From the NCBI RefSeq assembly GCF_044904675.1, contig NZ_JADIKJ010000012.1:62001-126000 (forward strand): a stretch of DNA of 64,000 nt, read 5' to 3'. Made by a program: the position numbers and the translations under genes. This document shows, piece after piece, positions 27,162-35,768 of this stretch. Position 1 is the first letter of the stretch. Every line of letters begins with the position of its first letter. This stretch comes from Dyella_B jejuensis (GTDB lineage: Bacteria > Pseudomonadota > Gammaproteobacteria > Xanthomonadales > Rhodanobacteraceae). The notes below the pieces were generated by a model that did not search any database, was not told the DNA's origin, and saw nothing but the letters and a program-made list of their open reading frames with translations.

Positions 27162-28559
27162 ATGAATTCCTTACCGCCGATTGCCGATATCGATCTTCGC
27201 CGCGCTACGCTCTGCCAGCTCCTGCATTGGCTGGCGGCTGGCCGGGTGCATGCCGGGCAGCTTGCCGAGGTGTATCTGGATGCCATCGAGCGTATCAATC
27301 CGCAGCTCAACGCCTATGTGAAGCTACGCCCCGCCATGCTGCGCGAACAGGCGCGAATGGCCGAGCACCGCAGGCGCGACGGTATCATCGGAAGGCTTGA
27401 CGGCATCCCGATCGCGCTCAAGGACAACTTCGACATCGCCGGCTGGGTCACGCGCTCGGGCCTGCCCGATGGCGGCCATCCGGCCGAACAGGATGCGCAC
27501 GTGGTCGCCCGGCTGCGCGCATCGGGCGCCGTGCTGACCGGCAAGACCAACATGGACGAAGGCGCGCTCGGCGCGATCACCGACAACGCGCATTTCGGCC
27601 CGACCCATAATCCCCATCGTCATGGCTACACCGCGGGCGGCTCCTCCGGCGGTGCGGCGGCAGCGGTGGCGGCGGGATTGACGGTGGCGGCCGTCGGTTC
27701 CGATAGCTTGGGATCGATCCGCATCCCCGCCAGCTATTGCGGCCTGTTCGCGTTGAAGCCCACGCAAGGTGAAATTTCCACTCGTGGCATGACGCCGGCG
27801 GCGCGCCGGCTTGATTGCGTGGGCTTGCTCGCGCGTGGTGTGGACGACCTGACGATCTTGCTGCAGGTGCTGGCCGGCTACGACGCGGACGATCCACGTT
27901 CGCGTCGCCGCCGCGTGGCGCTCTCGCCGCCCGACTGGGAGCCGGGCCAGCTGCGTTGCGGCGTGTTGTCGAACCTGCCTGCGCTGGGCGTGCAGCCGGA
28001 TGTGGTCGCCGTGTTCGAGGCGGCGCTGGCCAAACTCGATCGCGAACTCGGCCAGCGTCGCGACGTGGATTTCGAGGACTGGCACTTTGCGCGCGCCCGT
28101 CGCGCGGGATTGCTGCTGATGGAAGCGGAAATGCTCGGCACTTTCGCCGCGCAGCTGGCCGACACCGAGCATCCGGTTTCGGCGCGCTTCCGCAGCATGC
28201 TCGATTACGCGGCCCGCAAGACGGCTGCCGACTATGCCCAGGCCGACCGCGTGCTTGATGCGGCCGCACTCAAGATGCGCAGGCTGTTTGCGCAGATCGA
28301 CGTGCTGGTGCTGCCGACCACGCCGCAAGGTGCCTTTCCATTAAATGGCCCGGTACCGGATACGCAGGCGGACCTCACCAGCTTTGCCAACCTTGCCGGT
28401 TGTCCGGCGGTAAGCATTCCCATGGGAACGCTGCCTGATGGCTTGCCGATCGGATTGCAACTGGTCGGTGCGCGCGGCTCGGATCTGCGTTTGCTGGAAC
28501 TGGCCGAGGTGTGGTCCGCCACGCTCGACGCGGCGCCGGACTACCCTGTCCTCCCCTGA
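27162..28559 (+). CDS. amidase (amidase signature family)
   Basis: Ser-cisSer-Lys hydrolase of 465 residues. The catalytic lysine is in PIALKDNFDIAG, the cis-serine in the glycine-rich GGSSGGAAAAV, and the nucleophile serine in SDSLGSIRIPASYCG. The family includes aspartyl/glutamyl-tRNA amidotransferase subunit A and many general amidases. No gatC or gatB neighbours are present, so a free-standing amidase acting on a small amide is more likely. The ATG at 27162 is preceded by GGAG with five bases spacing; an in-frame GTG two codons earlier is less likely. It is divergent from the ETF-QO gene across about 180 bases. Confidence 0.87.
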   Translation: MNSLPPIADIDLRRATLCQLLHWLAAGRVHAGQLAEVYLDAIERINPQLNAYVKLRPAMLREQARMAEHRRRDGIIGRLDGIPIALKDNFDIAGWVTRSGLPDGGHPAEQDAHVVARLRASGAVLTGKTNMDEGALGAITDNAHFGPTHNPHRHGYTAGGSSGGAAAAVAAGLTVAAVGSDSLGSIRIPASYCGLFALKPTQGEISTRGMTPAARRLDCVGLLARGVDDLTILLQVLAGYDADDPRSRRRRVALSPPDWEPGQLRCGVLSNLPALGVQPDVVAVFEAALAKLDRELGQRRDVDFEDWHFARARRAGLLLMEAEMLGTFAAQLADTEHPVSARFRSMLDYAARKTAADYAQADRVLDAAALKMRRLFAQIDVLVLPTTPQGAFPLNGPVPDTQADLTSFANLAGCPAVSIPMGTLPDGLPIGLQLVGARGSDLRLLELAEVWSATLDAAPDYPVLP

Positions 28560-28638
28560 ATAGTACGAATGTCGAGAAACTGACAACGTTTTGTTACGGC
28601 CTGCCCGGTAAAGTGACACAAACGGCCAGGCTCTCCCC

Positions 28639-29226
28639 ATGCCCGCTTACAACCAGCAACTCACTTTTTTCCGCGAGTGGGTCAAACATCCTTTGCAAAT
28701 GGCCTCGGTATTGCCGTCCGGGCGGCCGCTGGCGCGCATGATGGTATCCGCCATGCCGGCCCACGCAGGTTGCGTGATCGAACTCGGGGCCGGCACGGGC
28801 GTCATTACCGAAGCGCTGCTTCACCACGGGGTATCCCCGGCCCAATTGCTGGTGCTGGAATTGAACGCCACGATGCACGCCATCCTGCGGCGGCGTTTTC
28901 CACAGGCGCAGGTGCTTTGCGCCGATGCGCGCCACGTCAACGAACTCGCGCAGCGCACCGGCGTCCTGGCGCCCACGGGCGCCGATGCGATCCTCAGCAG
29001 CCTGGGCTTGTTGAACATGTCGCCGGAATTGCAGCGCGACATCATGTCGGCCGCGTTTACGGTGCTGCGTCCGGGCGGCGTCTTCGTGCAATACACCTAT
29101 GGTTGGCACAGCCCGCTGCACGAGCAGGTACGCCGGCAACTTGGTCTCCGTTGCATCCGGCTCGGCAGGGTCTGGCGCAACGTGCCGCCGGCGCAGGTAT
29201 TCACCTATGTCCGTGACCCTGCTTGA
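28639..29226 (+). CDS. class I methyltransferase, phospholipid N-methyltransferase-like
   Basis: A 195-residue SAM-dependent methyltransferase. Motif I is VIELGAGTGVITEALL, the acidic end of strand 2 is VLELN, and ILSSLGLLNM and TVLRPGGVFVQYTY follow. The length, the N-terminal FFREWVKHPLQMASVLPSG and the C-terminal NVPPAQVFTY resemble PmtA-type phosphatidylethanolamine N-methyltransferases, which methylate PE towards phosphatidylcholine at the inner membrane surface. The resemblance to rRNA dimethyladenosine transferases in motif I is a weaker alternative. Its 3' end overlaps the AlkB-like gene by 20 bases, so the two are probably translated together. Confidence 0.7.
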   Translation: MPAYNQQLTFFREWVKHPLQMASVLPSGRPLARMMVSAMPAHAGCVIELGAGTGVITEALLHHGVSPAQLLVLELNATMHAILRRRFPQAQVLCADARHVNELAQRTGVLAPTGADAILSSLGLLNMSPELQRDIMSAAFTVLRPGGVFVQYTYGWHSPLHEQVRRQLGLRCIRLGRVWRNVPPAQVFTYVRDPA

Positions 29227-29851
29227 GTCAGCCGCCGGCAGCTGGCAGGTATTGCCACTGGCCGATGCGGACGTGCGTTTCGCCGCGCGCTGGCTGGCGC
29301 CGCTTGAGGCAGATGCCTTGTTCGATGCCCTGCTGCGCGAGATTCCCTGGGAGCGCCATCGGCTGCGCATGTTCGGCCGGTATATCGAAGCGCCGCGGCT
29401 AAGCTGCTGGATCGGCGATCCGGGCGCTGCCTACACCTATTCGAACAGTCGCTTCGAACCCCGACCTTGGCCCCCTTTGCTGCTTTCCTTGCGCGAGCGC
29501 GTGGAAGAGGGCTGCGATGCGCGCTTCAACAGTGTGCTGGCGAATCTCTACCGGGACGGAGGCGATTCGATGGGCTGGCATAGCGACGACGAACCGGAAC
29601 TGGGATCGCAGCCAATCATCGCCTCAGTGAGTCTTGGTGCGGAGCGTCGCTTCCGTTTGCGCCGGCGCACGGTGCGCGGCGTGCGTGCAAAGCCGGTCGG
29701 CCTGTCGCTGCCGCATGGCAGCCTTTTGTGCATGGCGGGCGATACCCAGCGTTGCTACCAGCACGATTTGCCCAAGAGTGCCGATGTCAGTGCGGCGCGG
29801 ATCAATCTCACGTTTCGCCTGATCCATGGTGCCGCGCCTTGCCGGCCATGA
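29207..29851 (+). CDS. AlkB-like 2-oxoglutarate/Fe(II) dioxygenase
   Basis: Probable nucleic-acid or protein demethylase of the AlkB superfamily, 214 residues. The iron ligands are in MGWHSDDEPEL (H-x-D) and YQHDLPKSA (distal His), and 2-oxoglutarate should bind the arginine of ARINLTFR. NSVLANLYRDGGD is also typical of the AlkB/ALKBH2-3 group. The ATG at 29207 lies inside the end of the methyltransferase gene and gives the normal length; the longer frame from 29099 is a shadow of that gene. No ada or SOS-related neighbour is present, so whether it repairs alkylated DNA is inferred from the family only. Confidence 0.88.
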   Translation: MSVTLLESAAGSWQVLPLADADVRFAARWLAPLEADALFDALLREIPWERHRLRMFGRYIEAPRLSCWIGDPGAAYTYSNSRFEPRPWPPLLLSLRERVEEGCDARFNSVLANLYRDGGDSMGWHSDDEPELGSQPIIASVSLGAERRFRLRRRTVRGVRAKPVGLSLPHGSLLCMAGDTQRCYQHDLPKSADVSAARINLTFRLIHGAAPCRP

Positions 29852-29926
29852 TGCCGTGCAACTTGGATTGATCACGGGTGCTGGACATAATGCGTGGTCC
29901 CCCTTTTCCTCTCTGGCAGGCCCGCA

Positions 29927-31027
29927 ATGACCGACAAGACCGTACTCAACGCCACCCATCGCGAACTGGGCGCTCGCATGGTCGACTTTGGCGGCTGGGA
30001 CATGCCGATCAGCTATGGCTCGCAGATCGAGGAGCACCATGCCGTGCGTCGCGACGCCGGCATGTTCGACGTTTCGCACATGACCGTGGTCGACCTGCAT
30101 GGCGCGCGCGTGCGCGAGTTCCTGCGGCACCTGCTGGCCAACAGCGTCGACAAGCTCAAGGTGCAGGGCAAGGCGCTTTATTCGTGCATGCTCAACGAGC
30201 AGGGCGGGGTGATCGACGATCTCATCGTCTATTTTCTCGGCGATGAGTTCTTCCGCGTGGTGGTCAACGCGGCCACCCGCGCCAAGGACCTGGCCTGGAT
30301 CGAACAGCAGGCAAAGACCTTCCACGTAGCGATGCAGGGGCGCCCGGATTTCGCCATGATCGCCGTGCAGGGTCCGAATGCGCGCGCCAAGGTGATCGGC
30401 CTGCTGCATGAAGTGGACCGCGCCCGGATCGAAAAGCTTGGCCGGTTCGCTGCGGCGGCCGCACAAGGCCCCCATGGTGTGGCGCTGTTCATCGCACGCA
30501 CCGGCTATACCGGCGAGGACGGTTTCGAAATCATGGTGCCGCAAGAGCAGGCCGCGATGCTGTGGAAGGAGCTGGCTGCTGCCGGTGTCGCACCTTGTGG
30601 CCTGGGTGCGCGCGACACGCTGCGCCTGGAGGCCGGCATGAACCTTTATGGGCAGGACATGGATGAAACCGTCACGCCGTGGGAAGCCGGCCTGGCCTGG
30701 ACCATTACCTTGGACGAAGGCCGTGACTTCATCGGCCGCAAGGCACTGGAAGCACAAAAGCAGGCCGGTGTGCCGCGCGCGATGGTCGGCCTGGTGCTCG
30801 ATGACAAGGGCGTGCTTCGCCATGGCCAGAAGGTGCTCACCGAGCAGGGCGAGGGCGAAATCCTTTCAGGCAGCTTCGCGCCGACCTTGAACAAATCGGT
30901 GGCGTTCGCGCGGATTCCGGCCAATGCATCGGGCAACGTGCGGGTGGATATCCGTGGCCGTGAAGTGCCCGTGCGCGTGGTGAAGTTTCCGTTCGTGCGC
31001 GACGGCAAGCCTTGCGAGGGCATTTGA
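29927..31027 (+). CDS. gcvT: aminomethyltransferase (glycine cleavage T protein)
   Basis: T protein of the glycine cleavage system, 366 residues. It takes the aminomethyl group from the lipoyl arm of GcvH, releases ammonia and forms 5,10-methylene-tetrahydrofolate in the cytoplasm. Characteristic segments are LGARMVDFGGWDMPISY near the N-terminus, DVSHM, ARTGYTGEDGFE and LGARDTLRLEAGMNLYGQDMD. The ATG at 29927 matches the family start; an upstream GTG at 29894 is less likely. gcvH follows after 115 bases. No gcvP was found in the window, and no glycine riboswitch could be recognised in the 75 bases upstream. Confidence 0.96.
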   Translation: MTDKTVLNATHRELGARMVDFGGWDMPISYGSQIEEHHAVRRDAGMFDVSHMTVVDLHGARVREFLRHLLANSVDKLKVQGKALYSCMLNEQGGVIDDLIVYFLGDEFFRVVVNAATRAKDLAWIEQQAKTFHVAMQGRPDFAMIAVQGPNARAKVIGLLHEVDRARIEKLGRFAAAAAQGPHGVALFIARTGYTGEDGFEIMVPQEQAAMLWKELAAAGVAPCGLGARDTLRLEAGMNLYGQDMDETVTPWEAGLAWTITLDEGRDFIGRKALEAQKQAGVPRAMVGLVLDDKGVLRHGQKVLTEQGEGEILSGSFAPTLNKSVAFARIPANASGNVRVDIRGREVPVRVVKFPFVRDGKPCEGI

Positions 31028-31142
31028 GTGCTTGGGCGTACACAGGAATGTTTCCTTGTCCGCGATGTCCCCTTCCCGATTCTCCAGCAGTTAGAATCCA
31101 CGCCTTAACCCCCGATCGAAACAACGACCACTGGATGCGACC

Positions 31143-31541
31143 ATGAGCGCGAGCGAAATTCCCGGCGATCTGAAATTCCTCAAATCCCACGAGTGGGCCC
31201 GTGTCGAAGACAACGGCCTGATCCGCGTGGGTATCTCCGACCACGCCCAAGAGCAGCTTGGCGACCTGGTCTACGTTGAGCTGCCTGAAGTGGGCGCCAG
31301 CGTGCAGTCGGGCATCGGCGCGGCGACGGTGGAGTCGGTCAAGGCCGCTTCCGATATCTATTCCCCGGTTTCCGGCGAAGTGGTCGAGGTGAACGAGCGC
31401 CTTGCCGACAAGCCCGAAGCGATCAACGAGGACGCTTACGGCGAAGGCTGGCTGTTCGTGGTCAAGGCAAGCGACCGCGCCGAGCTCGACGAGTTGCTCG
31501 ATGCCGATGCCTATGCCGAGCTGATCGAAAGCGACGACTGA
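31143..31541 (+). CDS. gcvH: glycine cleavage system H protein
   Basis: Lipoyl carrier protein of glycine cleavage, 132 residues. It shuttles the aminomethyl group between the P, T and L proteins. The lipoyl-lysine is Lys67 in ATVESVKAASDIY, followed by SPVSGEVVEVNE; the C-terminus GEGWLFVVK is also conserved. It is downstream of gcvT and is followed by a strong hairpin, so gcvT-gcvH likely forms a short operon ending here. The missing P-protein gene must lie elsewhere, as in many gammaproteobacteria. Confidence 0.97.
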   Translation: MSASEIPGDLKFLKSHEWARVEDNGLIRVGISDHAQEQLGDLVYVELPEVGASVQSGIGAATVESVKAASDIYSPVSGEVVEVNERLADKPEAINEDAYGEGWLFVVKASDRAELDELLDADAYAELIESDD

Positions 31542-31565
31542 CCGGCACCTCGTTCACGCCACATG

Positions 31566-31589
31566 CAACGGCCGCTTAGGCGGCCGTTG
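31566..31589 (+). terminator. hairpin after gcvH
   Basis: Perfect 10-bp stem CAACGGCCGC / GCGGCCGTTG with a TTAG loop, 24 bases after the gcvH stop. It lacks a strong T-run, so it may be a weak terminator or an mRNA-protecting hairpin. Confidence 0.6.
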
Positions 31590-32122
31590 CCATGTTCGCG
31601 CCGAGCAATGCTGGCGATCCGCGTGACCGGCGTCGCCTACGATGTAAAAAGCTTGTCGAAGCATGCGCGCACTGTCGCGATGGATCCTCGGATGCGTGCG
31701 GCAGTCACTGACCCTTGGAAGCATGCGAAGGCGTTCCAGGGTACGGCGATCCGTTCCTTGGGCCTCGCCCGGACGCCTTTCAGTCTAAATTCGTTCATGC
31801 TGGGAATGCCCCCTCGGGGCGCTTGAAATGGCATCATGCGTCGAACATCGGGCATGCCTGCGCCGGTGTTGCGCGTGTATCAGCACCAAATGAGAAAAAT
31901 CACGTTTTCAGCTTGTTTTTGGCATTTTTTGGAATGTGCGTAACGGGTTCTTTGGGCGTTTAGACGGCTGGCGACATTATGTTTTCGCTTGCAATACATC
32001 CTTCGGGATGGTCACTCATTGGCCGGTCGTCCGGTCGAAGGGATTGATTTCATGGCGAAAATTTATTGACAGTTGAAATGTTCAGGAATAGCTTTCGCAC
32101 CATATAACGGGGAACAGTACCG
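31590..32122. other. intergenic region upstream of the metJ-histone fusion
   Basis: About 530 bases without a convincing gene; a short frame at 31563-31826 looks random. The right third is AT-rich. A TTGACA at 32066-32071 is a fair -35 element, but the matching -10 around 32088-32094 is poor. This is where the fusion gene's promoter is expected. Confidence 0.45.
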
Positions 32123-32647
32123 ATGGTGGCATCGAAATTCATCAAGCCTTACGTAGAACACGGCGAAAAATCCGGCGCGGTGAGAAAGATCACTGTTTCG
32201 ATTCCAATGCATGTATTGCGACTACTGTCGGATTTGCGCACCTACCGACAGGTAAACAATTTAAGGCACGCCACGAACAGCGATCTGCTGGTTGAGGCGT
32301 TCCTTCACGCTTTTACTGGGCAACCACTGCCAACTGATGAGGAGCTGAGACGAACTATGGCCACTGCCAAGAAAACTGCTAGGAAATCGGCTAAGAAAGC
32401 CGCCAAGAAGACCACCCGTAAAGTTGCCGCCAAGCGGCCGGTCGCCAAGAAGGCCACCGCCAAGAAGCGCGCCGTGCGCAAGACTGCCAAGAAGGCGGCC
32501 ACCAAGCGCGTAGGCGCCAAGAAGGCCACTGCCAAGCGCGTTGCAAAGAAGGCCACTGCCAAGAAGGCAACACGTAAGCGTACTGCCAAGAAGGCCGCGG
32601 CCGCCAAGGTGGTGAAAGCCACCAAGACCTCCAAAGCCAAGAAGTAA
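32123..32647 (+). CDS. metJ: MetJ-type methionine repressor domain fused to histone H1-like Lys/Ala tail
   Basis: A 174-residue DNA-binding protein in two parts. Residues 1-78 closely follow E. coli MetJ from its N-terminus: PYVEHGEKS, the DNA-reading ribbon RKITVSIP, QVNNLRHATNSDLL and EAFLHAFTGQPLP. MetJ binds met boxes as a ribbon-helix-helix dimer with S-adenosylmethionine as co-repressor. The last about 30 residues of the E. coli protein are absent. Instead, residues 79-174 are a tail with 33 Lys and 9 Arg in 96 residues, built of AKKATAKK-like repeats as in bacterial histone H1-like proteins. One uninterrupted frame covers both, so it is not a frameshift artefact. It could combine specific repression with nucleoid binding. 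Confidence 0.9.
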   Translation: MVASKFIKPYVEHGEKSGAVRKITVSIPMHVLRLLSDLRTYRQVNNLRHATNSDLLVEAFLHAFTGQPLPTDEELRRTMATAKKTARKSAKKAAKKTTRKVAAKRPVAKKATAKKRAVRKTAKKAATKRVGAKKATAKRVAKKATAKKATRKRTAKKAAAAKVVKATKTSKAKK

Positions 32648-32718
32648 GACAACAAGTAAAGTTCTGTCGATTTGTCTCCCTGCGGTGCCCAGCGCAGGGA
32701 GGTGCTTCGAAAGCGTTT

Positions 32719-32750
32719 CGTCCCGGCGTGATGCCGGGACGCTTCGTTTT
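32719..32750 (+). terminator. intrinsic terminator after the metJ-histone fusion
   Basis: 9-bp perfect stem CGTCCCGGC / GCCGGGACG with a GTGAT loop, followed by CTTCGTTTT. It lies about 70 bases after the stop codon. Confidence 0.75.
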
Positions 32751-33003
32751 CGGCCTCCGAAAAACGAAAAAAGCATGAAGGACGCCCATGCCGGCGCCGT
32801 GTCCCGCGCCTGCCGGCGTCAGCCGGCCCCAATGCCGTCCTTACCAGTAAGCTCTCTCCGCGCGCCGTGAAGCACCGCGCATTTGCCGTATCGCCGCAAT
32901 AGCGCTACCTTTTCTCCATCCGCGCCGCGGCAGCTGGGGAAGCCGCTCCTGGATAACAGGGGGGAAGCGCGGGTATCTGATGCCACGCAGTTAGTGAGAG
33001 ATC

Positions 33004-34053
33004 ATGGATACCCGAAATAATCGACATGCGCGCTCGCGTGCGCGCGGGGCCGTCAAGCCCGTCACCATCGCCATTCTTGCCATTATCGCCGGCCTGGCCG
33101 TAGCGTCGTGGATCCTGATCATCAAGCCGCATGAGGACATGGTGAGCGGGGATCTGGGCAGCCATCCGTCCACGCCGGTCGTCCTTGGTCAAAAGGCTGC
33201 CGCACCGCCGGTGAATGTAGAGGCGATGAGCCTCAATGACCTGCTGTCCGAGGCGCGCAAGGCAATGAACGAACAGCGGGTGATCGCGCCCGCCGGCAAT
33301 AACGCCTTCGAATTCTATTTGAAGGTGCTGCAGAAGCAGCCCGGTAACCAGGTGGCGGCCGACGCATTGCGCGAGACGTTCCCGTTCGCGGCCAGCAACG
33401 TGGAGCAGGTGATCAACCAGCGCGACTTCAATGAAGCGCAGCGCGAGATTGACCTGCTGGCGAAGGTCGACCCCACCAACTACACCTTGACCATCCTGCG
33501 CTCCAAGCTCGATGCCCAGCGCAAGACCCTGGACGAGGAACAGCAAAAGCAGCTCGACCAGCAACGCCAGGCCGATCTCGCCGCGCAGAAGGCGGCAGCC
33601 GACAAAGCCGCCGCGAACAAAGCCTTGGCTGACAAGGCCGCCGCGGACAAGGCGGCCCAGGCGCAGGCCGCGCTGGCATCGCAACAGGAGAAGGCCAAGC
33701 AGGAAGAGCAGGCCAGGAAACCTGCCGCACCGGCCAATCAGGTGGCCGAGGGTGCACAGGCCTCCGGGGGCGAGACCCGTGATGCGATTCCGGTCTCGAC
33801 CATTCGGCCGCGCTATCCGACTACCGCGCTTCGCAACAACCAGGAGGGCTGGGTGGACGTGCAGTACACGGTCAATGTGGACGGCAGCGTCGATAATATC
33901 CAGGTGGTGAGCGCTGAGCCGCGCCACGTCTTCGACAGCGCTGCCATCGACGCTTTGCGCCGGGCCAAATTCTCGCCCGCCATGCGAGACGGCACGGCGA
34001 TCGCTTCGCAGCAGCAAAAGCGCATCGAGTTCAAGCTCAGCAACTCGCAATAA
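33004..34053 (+). CDS. TonB C-terminal domain protein with Ala/Lys/Gln-rich coiled-coil linker
   Basis: A 349-residue inner-membrane anchored periplasmic protein. Residues 1-17 are basic and 18-40 are one hydrophobic helix. About 60-165 is a helical region, and 165-250 is a long, charged Ala/Gln/Lys coiled coil resembling TolA. Residues about 255-349 are a TonB C-terminal domain (IRPRYPTTALRNNQEGWVDVQYTVN and AALDALRRAKFSPA-like end). This points to energy transduction or envelope bridging to an outer-membrane partner. No exbB or exbD adjoins, and the proline-rich linker of classical TonB is missing. It is transcribed alone and ends at a strong terminator. Confidence 0.82.
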   Translation: MDTRNNRHARSRARGAVKPVTIAILAIIAGLAVASWILIIKPHEDMVSGDLGSHPSTPVVLGQKAAAPPVNVEAMSLNDLLSEARKAMNEQRVIAPAGNNAFEFYLKVLQKQPGNQVAADALRETFPFAASNVEQVINQRDFNEAQREIDLLAKVDPTNYTLTILRSKLDAQRKTLDEEQQKQLDQQRQADLAAQKAAADKAAANKALADKAAADKAAQAQAALASQQEKAKQEEQARKPAAPANQVAEGAQASGGETRDAIPVSTIRPRYPTTALRNNQEGWVDVQYTVNVDGSVDNIQVVSAEPRHVFDSAAIDALRRAKFSPAMRDGTAIASQQQKRIEFKLSNSQ

Positions 34054-34075
34054 AGCTTGCCGCCATCACGCAACG

Positions 34076-34108
34076 AAAAAGGCGGGGCCGCATGGCTCCG
34101 CCTTTTTT
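34076..34108. terminator. bidirectional intrinsic terminator
   Basis: Stem GGCGGGGCC / GGCTCCGCC with a GCAT loop, A5 before and T6 after. It lies between the convergent TonB-like and serine hydrolase genes and can serve both. Confidence 0.88.
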
Positions 34109-34138
34109 CATGTCCATATGGAACCGGGCCGGATAGGA

Positions 34139-35443
34139 TCAATCGCCGCGATAACGTCGCTTGCGGCGGGTTTTGGCGGGAGCCGTCCGGTTCGCTGGCG
34201 GATCGTTTTCAACACCGGCCCAATCCACATGCGGCAGGCCGAGCATGGCGTCGAATACCATCGGCATCAGGTCCGTGCCGATGGCTCCCGGCGAGTTCCA
34301 CATCGATACCATGCCGATGCGGTACTTCGGGAAGAACGCGATCATGGTGCGATAGCCTTCCACTTCGCCAGCGTGGAAGATCATGGTTTCGCCGGCGTAG
34401 GTAAACACGCGCCAACCCAGCGCATAGCTGGCGGAGGTCAGGCGGGCGCGACGCCATGGCGTGGCGCGCATTTCACTGGGCGTCGGCACGCCAGGCGTAT
34501 GCAGGTAATCCAGCAGCGACTGCGGCAGTACGTCCGGCCGGCCGCCCATCTGGGCGATCAGCCACCGTTCCATGTCATGCAGGCTGGCGTTGACACCGGC
34601 GGCGGGGGCGACGCGGTAATAGGCTTCCTTCGGATCGAACGATGTCCAGGCGTGCGCGCCACGGGGACGATGCGGCCGTGCCCAGCTCTTGCTGCTTTCC
34701 AGCGCCTCGCGGCCATAGCTGGCAGTGGTCATGCCGAGCGGGAAGAAGATGCGCTTGTCGACCTGGTGATAGAAGAAGTCGCCGGTCTCGGCGTAAATCA
34801 GGTCGCCGATCAGGCTGAAGGCTACGTTCTGGTATCCGTAGCACTGGCCGACATTGCAGGTGAGGGTGACTTCATCGAGCTTGCGCACCAACTCTTCGTA
34901 GGGGACGTTGTCCTCCAGCATAGTGTCGTAGGTGTTGTGCGGCAGGCCGAGGCGCTGGCCCAGGATGTCCTGTACCGTGGCTTGGCTGGAAGCTTGTGCA
35001 TCCTTGAGCTGGAAGAACGGCAGCACGCTGGCCAGTTTGGTGTCCCAACCGAAGCTGCCGTCATCGACCAGCAGGCCGGTTACCGCAGTGGCGAAAGCCT
35101 TGGACAACGAGGCGAGGCGAAACACCGTGTCGGGCGTGACGGGCTCTTGCGTGGTCGCGTCCGCATAGCCGATTTCGCGTTCGAAGGCCACTTTGTTGTC
35201 CACGACTACGGCGGTAGCCAGGCCGGCCACTTCGTTGCGTTGTGCCACGACGTCGAGCCAATGCGAATACGAATCCAGCGCCGCCTTGATGCGCTCCGCC
35301 GGAATGGTTGCTGCACTGTCTGGATGGTGCGAGGCAGCCTGTGCTGGAGACGCAGCGGTTCGCGCGGCGGGTGCCGCGGCAGATATGCCGGTGACGCCCA
35401 GCAAGCCGGCTATCACGAAAGGGACCTTACGAAAAAACTGCAT
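34139..35443 (-). CDS. exported serine hydrolase, beta-lactamase class C / penicillin-binding-like
   Basis: A 434-residue protein of the CubicO/AmpC-like family. The N-terminus MQFFRKVPFVIAGLLG... with a following AAPAA looks like a signal peptide, so it acts in the periplasm. The nucleophile motif is SLSKAFA (S-x-x-K, near residue 112), the second motif is GYQNVAFSLIGD (Y-x-N), and the third is probably HAGEVEGY (H-x-G). Members are D-aminopeptidases, esterases or peptidoglycan-related hydrolases; true beta-lactamase activity cannot be claimed. It is a single gene with a shared terminator at its 3' end. Confidence 0.85.
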   Translation of the reverse strand: MQFFRKVPFVIAGLLGVTGISAAAPAARTAASPAQAASHHPDSAATIPAERIKAALDSYSHWLDVVAQRNEVAGLATAVVVDNKVAFEREIGYADATTQEPVTPDTVFRLASLSKAFATAVTGLLVDDGSFGWDTKLASVLPFFQLKDAQASSQATVQDILGQRLGLPHNTYDTMLEDNVPYEELVRKLDEVTLTCNVGQCYGYQNVAFSLIGDLIYAETGDFFYHQVDKRIFFPLGMTTASYGREALESSKSWARPHRPRGAHAWTSFDPKEAYYRVAPAAGVNASLHDMERWLIAQMGGRPDVLPQSLLDYLHTPGVPTPSEMRATPWRRARLTSASYALGWRVFTYAGETMIFHAGEVEGYRTMIAFFPKYRIGMVSMWNSPGAIGTDLMPMVFDAMLGLPHVDWAGVENDPPANRTAPAKTRRKRRYRGD

Positions 35444-35768
35444 GCTGCTCCGCGTACTGTAACGGGCGTCGGATCACGCCCCGATCGTTGGCTAAGGGTG
35501 GGCATCCACGCGAGTCGCTGAATTGTCCTGTACTTGGGACACGCTCACAACGACGTCAAGGCACTCCTGCGGTAAGCACCGGATCTGGATTGACCTGTTG
35601 CGGGCGTGAACGTTCCGATGTGAGGGCGCTGGCGTGCCCAGCGATCTCAGTGCGCAATGGGCAAAAGAACAGTGTCGCGGGAAGGAAGGCATCATCGGAC
35701 GTCCTGCCTTCCAGGGAGGGCCAGGCCGGCATGCTAGTCTTGCGCCGCCTTCCCGGAAGCCGCCCAAA
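35444..35768. other. intergenic region between divergent serine hydrolase and transporter genes
   Basis: About 325 bases that should hold both promoters. The transporter frame is open from 35634, but the first 45 residues look non-membrane and low in meaning. No RNA gene or clear promoter hexamers were recognised. Confidence 0.4.

Noticed and set aside
29852..29926. Possible glycine riboswitch upstream of gcvT
   Set aside because: The space is only 75 bases and shows no paired aptamer-like structure or conserved glycine-aptamer core.
31563..31826. 87-codon frame after gcvH
   Set aside because: It begins inside the hairpin, has no ribosome site and an arginine/proline-rich composition typical of random frames in GC-rich DNA.
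32373..32640. Lys/Ala codon repeats in the metJ-fusion tail considered as a CRISPR-like or satellite array
   Set aside because: The units are short, irregular and in frame, and are explained by the histone-like protein sequence; there are no spacers.
34118..35521. 467-codon plus-strand frame opposite the serine hydrolase
   Set aside because: It is antisense to a gene with clear motifs and signal peptide; long antisense frames are common at this GC content.
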